Source of the DNA: Monosiga brevicollis MX1
Lineage: Eukaryota; Opisthokonta; Choanoflagellata; Craspedida; Salpingoecidae
DNA length: 64,000 nucleotides
Reading direction: 5' to 3'
NCBI RefSeq assembly: GCF_000002865.3
Contig: NW_001865039.1
Coordinates: 1,330,504-1,394,503, forward strand
Part shown: one piece after another, positions 59,819 to 64,000 of the stretch
How positions within the stretch are numbered: the stretch's first letter is position 1
Layout of the letters: each line of letters opens with the position of its first letter
Notes under the pieces: generated by a model
What the model was told of the DNA's origin: nothing
What the model saw: the letters and a program-made list of their open reading frames with translations, nothing else
The model's database searches: none
Position numbers and translations under genes: made by a program

Positions 59819-60203
59819 CACAGAGAGAGAGAAGAGAACACACACCAACCACAGAAAGCCCAGTTTCGTTGCTTCCATCATTAAGATTCAAGATCCTTTC
59901 CTTTTTTTCTTGATGCTCACACCACCTTGCCAGCCCGACTCGAGTTGGCACCAGCGCCTCGTTCAGATCTCAAGGATGCATTCGATTTGATTGGTTCAGG
60001 ATAGTCGTATCTGGCTCAACGTGGCGGTGGAGGTGTCGTCGGCACAGGCTTGATTCACGAATGGCGCTGGCGGGTCACCTGGCTTGGAGTTCTTTGGGGG
60101 TGACAGTCGATCGACTCGCATAGGTTTCAAGCTCTGCATCGCTTCGCTCATGCCTCCGTGAAGAAAACGCGAGTGACAGTCAAACAACTGGCGATCGGCC
60201 ATT
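59437..60203. promoter_or_regulatory. Divergent intergenic region with long GA tracts, CRYZL1-like / GT71-like
   Basis: A 767-bp gap between head-to-head start codons. From 59505 to 59830 the plus strand is almost all GA and GAA repeats, broken by two copies of an ACCACATGTAGA block (59570-59583 and 59692-59705). No gene seen. Confidence 0.45.
59706..59830 (+). repeat. GA-rich microsatellite block
   Basis: About 125 bp of GA repeats with irregular AGA interruptions. It lies within a wider purine-rich stretch starting at 59505 and codes spurious Ser/Leu frames on the minus strand. Confidence 0.95.
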
Positions 60204-61904
60204 ATGCGGAAAATGGGCTCTTCGGGGCGCCCTTGGTGGCGCATCGCTGCCGGGTTGGTCCTCGTGATCGTCCTCTGGCTCGCCCTCTCCCGGGCACCAC
60301 CGCCCCAACCAGCACCCGCAGCAAACGTCGTGTTCACTCACCAGCGTCACATGGGATTGGTCCGCAATGGCGTCTGGCAACCCTTTGGGCAAGCATACGA
60401 CCGAGCCGTTCCCACTCCTCTCCCACGCACCGAAGCGAACCGGGTGCTGGCCCCGGAAATTTTGACGGCGGCCCAACAGCAGTGGCAAAGCTTTGCCCAA
60501 AACATGCCTACCTTCACCAGCGTGCGCAGTCTCTTCCACGAGCGCGGGATTGTCATGTCTGGTGGTCACTACCAACTCAATTATGCCTATGCAGCGGCTC
60601 GCATGCTTCGACAACGCGGCTGTACCCTGCCCATCGAGTTGTGGCTCAGTAGCGGTCGCAACGAGTCCCTGACCCCGGCACAGAGGCAAATCTTTAGCCG
60701 GCTTGGTGTGGATCTCTTTGATACGGACGCCGCCGCCGCTGTTTTTCCCGCCATTCGCGCTCGCATGCACACGACAAAGCGCGGTGACAAGCCGTACGTT
60801 CTGAAACAGATTGCGTTGATCAGCTCTCGCTGCCGCGAGTGTCTCCTGCTTGATGTTGACAACATCCCCATGCGCGACCCGACTTATCTCTTCGAGGCAC
60901 TCGAGTATCGCGACACGGGCCACCTACTTTGGCCCGATCTTTGGCATATGCGTGGAGGCCAAGCCTACATTCGCACCATCTTTGGCCTACCATCCACGCA
61001 TGAGGTCGACATTCGAACCGTTGAGAGCGGAGTCATGGTCGTGGACAAGGCCCGCGCCTGGCGAACCCTTTTGCTCTCAACCTTTATGCAGATTCAAACC
61101 CATTTCTACGACAATCTCATGCGCGCCCTTTCTCACTTGGGAGGGGGTGGAGATAAACAAACCTTCTGGATTGCATGCAAGGCCTTGAATGCTTCTTGTG
61201 CCATGATTGATACCCCTGTCGCTTCAGCAGGTCGCATCGTTCCCGATACGACCATCTTTTGTGGACGGGAGATGATACAACATGATCATATTGGTCAGCC
61301 CCTCTTTGTCCACTCTAATATGGACAAAGAGCGGTTTCAGAAGGCCGTTGCCGCAACACCAGTCTGGTACGTGCAAATAAGGGACCCCTTCACAACACGC
61401 GGCTCGGTCGTTCGTCTGCCACCAAGCGAAAGGCTCCGGCTCTCGGCCCGCACGAGCTTTTCCTTTTTTTCTCCTCGCCCCAAGATCAAGCTGATCTGCT
61501 TCACTTCACTTCCTGGTCCCTCGTGCTGACATCACAGGTCCGAGTCATTGCGACGGGCTGAGGTCATACGCCGACCACGGGAGGAAGCCAGCTGGAGTGT
61601 GGCTTTTACCCACCAGCCAGACTGTGGTGGCGGTGGCTGGGTGGTGCAGGTCGGTGCTCTTGGCTTTATTTTCTTGCACGTTGGGCAGCCTGTTTTATTT
61701 ATCGACTCTCTTGAAGAAGTCTCACAGCAACAAGAAAACGCAGGAAAAGTCATCTCAACGCTCATCATCATCAACCTTGTTCTCGCGTTGACCACGGTGT
61801 AGATTACCAGCAATTTTGAGTTGATGAGCCTCCGGGAGGCCGCCCAGACTGACTTCGAACAAGAACGCTACGCTTTTATGCGCGAGTACATGGTAGCATC
61901 ATGA
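60204..61904 (+). CDS. GT71-like alpha-mannosyltransferase (MNN1/MNN2 type), type II membrane
   Basis: Three exons (60204-61366, 61538-61649, 61803-61904) sum to 1,377 nt, or 458 residues. The N-terminus has a signal anchor (IAAGLVLVIVLWLAL, about 14-28) and a Pro-rich stem. GIVMSGGHYQLNYAYAAARML (about 112-132) with CTLPIELW next, then KPYVLKQIAL and the metal-binding LLLDVDN (about 217-223) with PMRDPTYLF and TGHLLWPDLW, follows the GT71 (Mannosyltran_putative) pattern of fungal Mnn1/Mnn2 and related protist enzymes. These add mannose to N- or O-glycans in the Golgi. The DVDN serves as the DXD motif. ESGVMVVDK and GGGGDKQTFW are further family blocks. The final exons encode a helical C-terminal tail. 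Donor sugar and linkage cannot be determined. Confidence 0.83.
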
Positions 61905-62385
61905 CTTCTTTGAGAGCATACGCACAGACGAGACTTTTTCATATTTGTGCGGGTTATGACAAGTCTTGGCAAGACCAGATGCCACACACTCGTGTGCAAG
62001 CAACAATTGCATATGACAAGCTCCACTTGCAGGATGAGAGACACACGCCCTCTGTTTGTTCCATCACTTGAAGGCACGCTCAAAAACAATAAATTTCAGT
62101 GGTGCTTTTCTATACGCATGAGAAACGGCATGGGATGCACGAGCGCAGGGTTGGGCCGTTGACATGGTTTTGAGACGGCACACGCAATCACAGGCCTGCG
62201 GCCGAACCAGCGGATTGCACAAACGAGAAACATCCCTCGACGGGACTCGAGAAATACCCCCTTCTACAGGACGTCTAACGCTGCTTCAGCGAGTGGAGGG
62301 GCACAGATGATGACAGTGGGACTAGCATACAATGGTGCAAACGCCGCTTGGGGCATTTGATGTGAGCTGGCGCAAACTCACTCGT
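61905..62385. other. Convergent 3' region, GT71-like / CH-like gene
   Basis: A 481-bp gap between converging stop codons. An AATAAA at about 62086, roughly 180 bp after the GT71-like stop, could serve polyadenylation. No gene seen. Confidence 0.45.
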
Positions 62386-64000
62386 TTACGCCTTGGACTC
62401 GGACAACGCCAAAAGGGTTTCAACGGCCTCGAGGACCTTCAGGCTGTATCGACGCTGCTGCGGACTCAGATCAACTTCCTCCGCCACGTGCGTAATGTCT
62501 AATTACATGGAAGCCACGGCGTGGCGTTCATGCAATGTGAGCAAACGTACTGCTGCACTACAACCACAATTGAAGTTGAAAAAAAATCAGGTCTCCACTC
62601 ACCTCCCCACGTGGGAACTCGGGTCTCATCGAAACCCAGAGTACGCCAAGCCGAGTGAAACATGTTGAAGTTCTCGACCACTTGAGATGGGGTCAGTCGC
62701 TCAGCCGCAGAGGGGTAGGCCTTGAGCGGTGATCGGTACGGCTTGACTTGTGTCACTATCCCAAGACCACACACACATGAGGCAGCGAGCCGCACAGGCG
62801 GGAAGCTAGCAAGTGTCTATGGCGCAGTCTAATCCATGTGCCCGGGCGAGGCGAGCAGAGGGAGGAGCAGGCACACTTACGCTTGCGCTCACGAAGGCGG
62901 TGGTTAGCCAAAAGACAAAAGAGGTAGCCGTCGCTGAAGACCGTCAAATAGTCTCGCACGGCATTGGCCTCGGTCACATCGGGCGATTGCACACCAAGGA
63001 TTTGCTGGACACGGGCGCGGCTGGCTAGCACGCGGCTCTCAAAGTTGTTTGACACGGCTCCCAGCCGCTCATCGCTCAAGCGGCGTTCACCAAGATCCGG
63101 TCGTCGCACAGTGGCTGCGTGACGGGCAATGCGGCCTTCACCGGATGCGTCAGGCGAGGCGTCTGCCATGCTTGGCGCACGATACACCCGGGGCGTTGAG
63201 GTGGTCAGGGCAGGCGGCGGCGGCGGTCCTTCTGCCGATGAGCGTCGGCTGTTCTCACGTGCACGCAAAGGGGGCGATGCATCGCTGGCGCGAGTGTCAG
63301 ATCCACGACGCCCAGGTGTCGGCATGGGGCTGGCGGCAAGCACAAAGTCCTGCGCCATGGACGCTGGATCGGGGGAGTAGGATGCGAGGCGACCCAGGCG
63401 AGCTCGAAGCCGGAACGATGCCGAGCGAATCGAGTTCTTCTGACGCTTGATTGTGTCGCGGGGGAGTGGGGTGTTGCCATACTGATCCTGCTCTTCGAGC
63501 ATGGCAGCAGTCTCGGCGCCCCATAGCTCGCGTCGTTCTTCCGAGTTCAGCAGCGATCGGCGTGGTGCCCGTGTGGGGGCATCCGATGAGGCCTTGATCT
63601 CGTCCAAGCACTGTCGGAATCCATCAACTAGTGCCGACACAGCCGTCATGGCTGTCGAAAAAGCCAGGTCACGTACGTGGCCTGGTTCGGTGGGCTTGGG
63701 GGCAGCGAGGCATGGTGTAAAAGCGATAGCCATGAGGTCTGCGCCAGGCCCACAAATGGGAGAGCGCACATCGCAGGGCTGAGTCGGGGCATACCTCGGC
63801 ACGCAAATCGGCAAAAGCCGTGGACAGGCTGTCGGCAATGGCGGCCAGCTCATGGGACGGGTCATAGGCCTTCCAAACGAAGAGAAACTGAGTGTGCGTA
63901 GGGTGCAAGTGTACCGAGAGGGTAGGGCGGGGCGAGGTGGGAGGAGATTGAACAGCCTACCAAAGAGATGTCCGGCTCATCATCGTTTGTCGCTTGCAGA
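62386..64000 (-). CDS. Protein with C-terminal calponin-homology-like domain (N-terminus outside window)
   Basis: Partial gene entering from the right edge; the exon at 63959-64000 is cut by the window. The next exon (about 63870-63797) reads AYDPSHELAAIADSLSTAF. The long exon (about 63675-62882) encodes an Arg/Ser-rich linker with basic and SP motifs, then VRDYLTVFSDGYLFCLLANHRLRER. Smaller exons add SPLKAYPSAAERLTPSQVVEN, FHSAWRTLGF, then DITHVAEEVDLSPQQRRYSL and a helical end at 62386. The order of a Leu-rich helix ending in LCKL-like FCLLAN, a middle helix with a Phe, and a final Leu-rich helix fits a calponin-homology fold, as in actin or microtubule linkers. This is a by-eye fold guess with no diagnostic motif; the N-terminal part is unrecognised. 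Confidence 0.5.

Noticed and set aside
1-64000. Retroviral, LTR, LINE, DNA-transposon, CRISPR, rRNA or tRNA features
   Set aside because: I looked for reverse-transcriptase, integrase and transposase motifs, terminal repeats, spaced repeats and tRNA B-box patterns by eye and found nothing convincing.

Overview
This is nuclear DNA from an intron-rich, gene-dense protist. It holds 17 protein-coding genes in 64 kb, about half on each strand, with GT-AG introns mostly of 50-250 bp and short gaps full of CT/GA, CA/GT and poly(T) tracts. The gene set looks like a close unicellular relative of animals: a SHC-type PTB adaptor, taxilin, RBMS-type RNA-binding protein, BRAP, NBR1, MGAT4, Gal3ST and CRYZL1 homologues sit beside a fungal-style GT71 mannosyltransferase. 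A choanoflagellate, possibly Monosiga, is the best guess; this is inferred from gene content and was not checked by any search.

Left part (1-28.6 kb): a RAD16-like SNF2/RING repair helicase (-, its C-terminus lies outside the window); a BRAP/IMP-like RING and UBP zinc-finger E3 (+); a 3,072-residue ZNFX1-like helicase fused to three CbbX/SpoVK-type AAA+ modules (-); an NBR1-like autophagy receptor with two FW domains and a UBA but no visible ZZ finger (+); taxilin (-); an unrecognised single-exon coiled-coil protein (+); and a Cys-based phosphatase of the Y_phosphatase3 type (-).

Middle (30.5-43.1 kb): a SHC-like PTB protein with a long tyrosine-repeat tail (-), a two-RRM RBMS-like protein (+) and a TBC Rab-GAP (-).

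Right part (44.1-62 kb): five carbohydrate-related genes. These are a type II membrane glycosyltransferase with a polyglutamine stem (-), a Gal3ST-like sulfotransferase (+), MGAT4-like GnT-IV (+), a secreted or lysosomal sulfatase (-) and a GT71-like mannosyltransferase (+), with a CRYZL1-like oxidoreductase between the last two. Three of them are expected to act in the Golgi, and the sulfotransferase/sulfatase pair would have opposing chemistry. A CH-like-domain protein runs off the right edge (-).

I saw no retroelement, DNA transposon, CRISPR array, rRNA or convincing tRNA. Exon joins were read by eye from reading-frame continuity, splice dinucleotides and remembered family sequences. Where exon lengths sum to an exact multiple of three (genes at 6591, 17314, 30582, 37259, 44186, 47332 and 60204) I trust the models most. 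The N-termini at 3523 and 43096 are the least certain.
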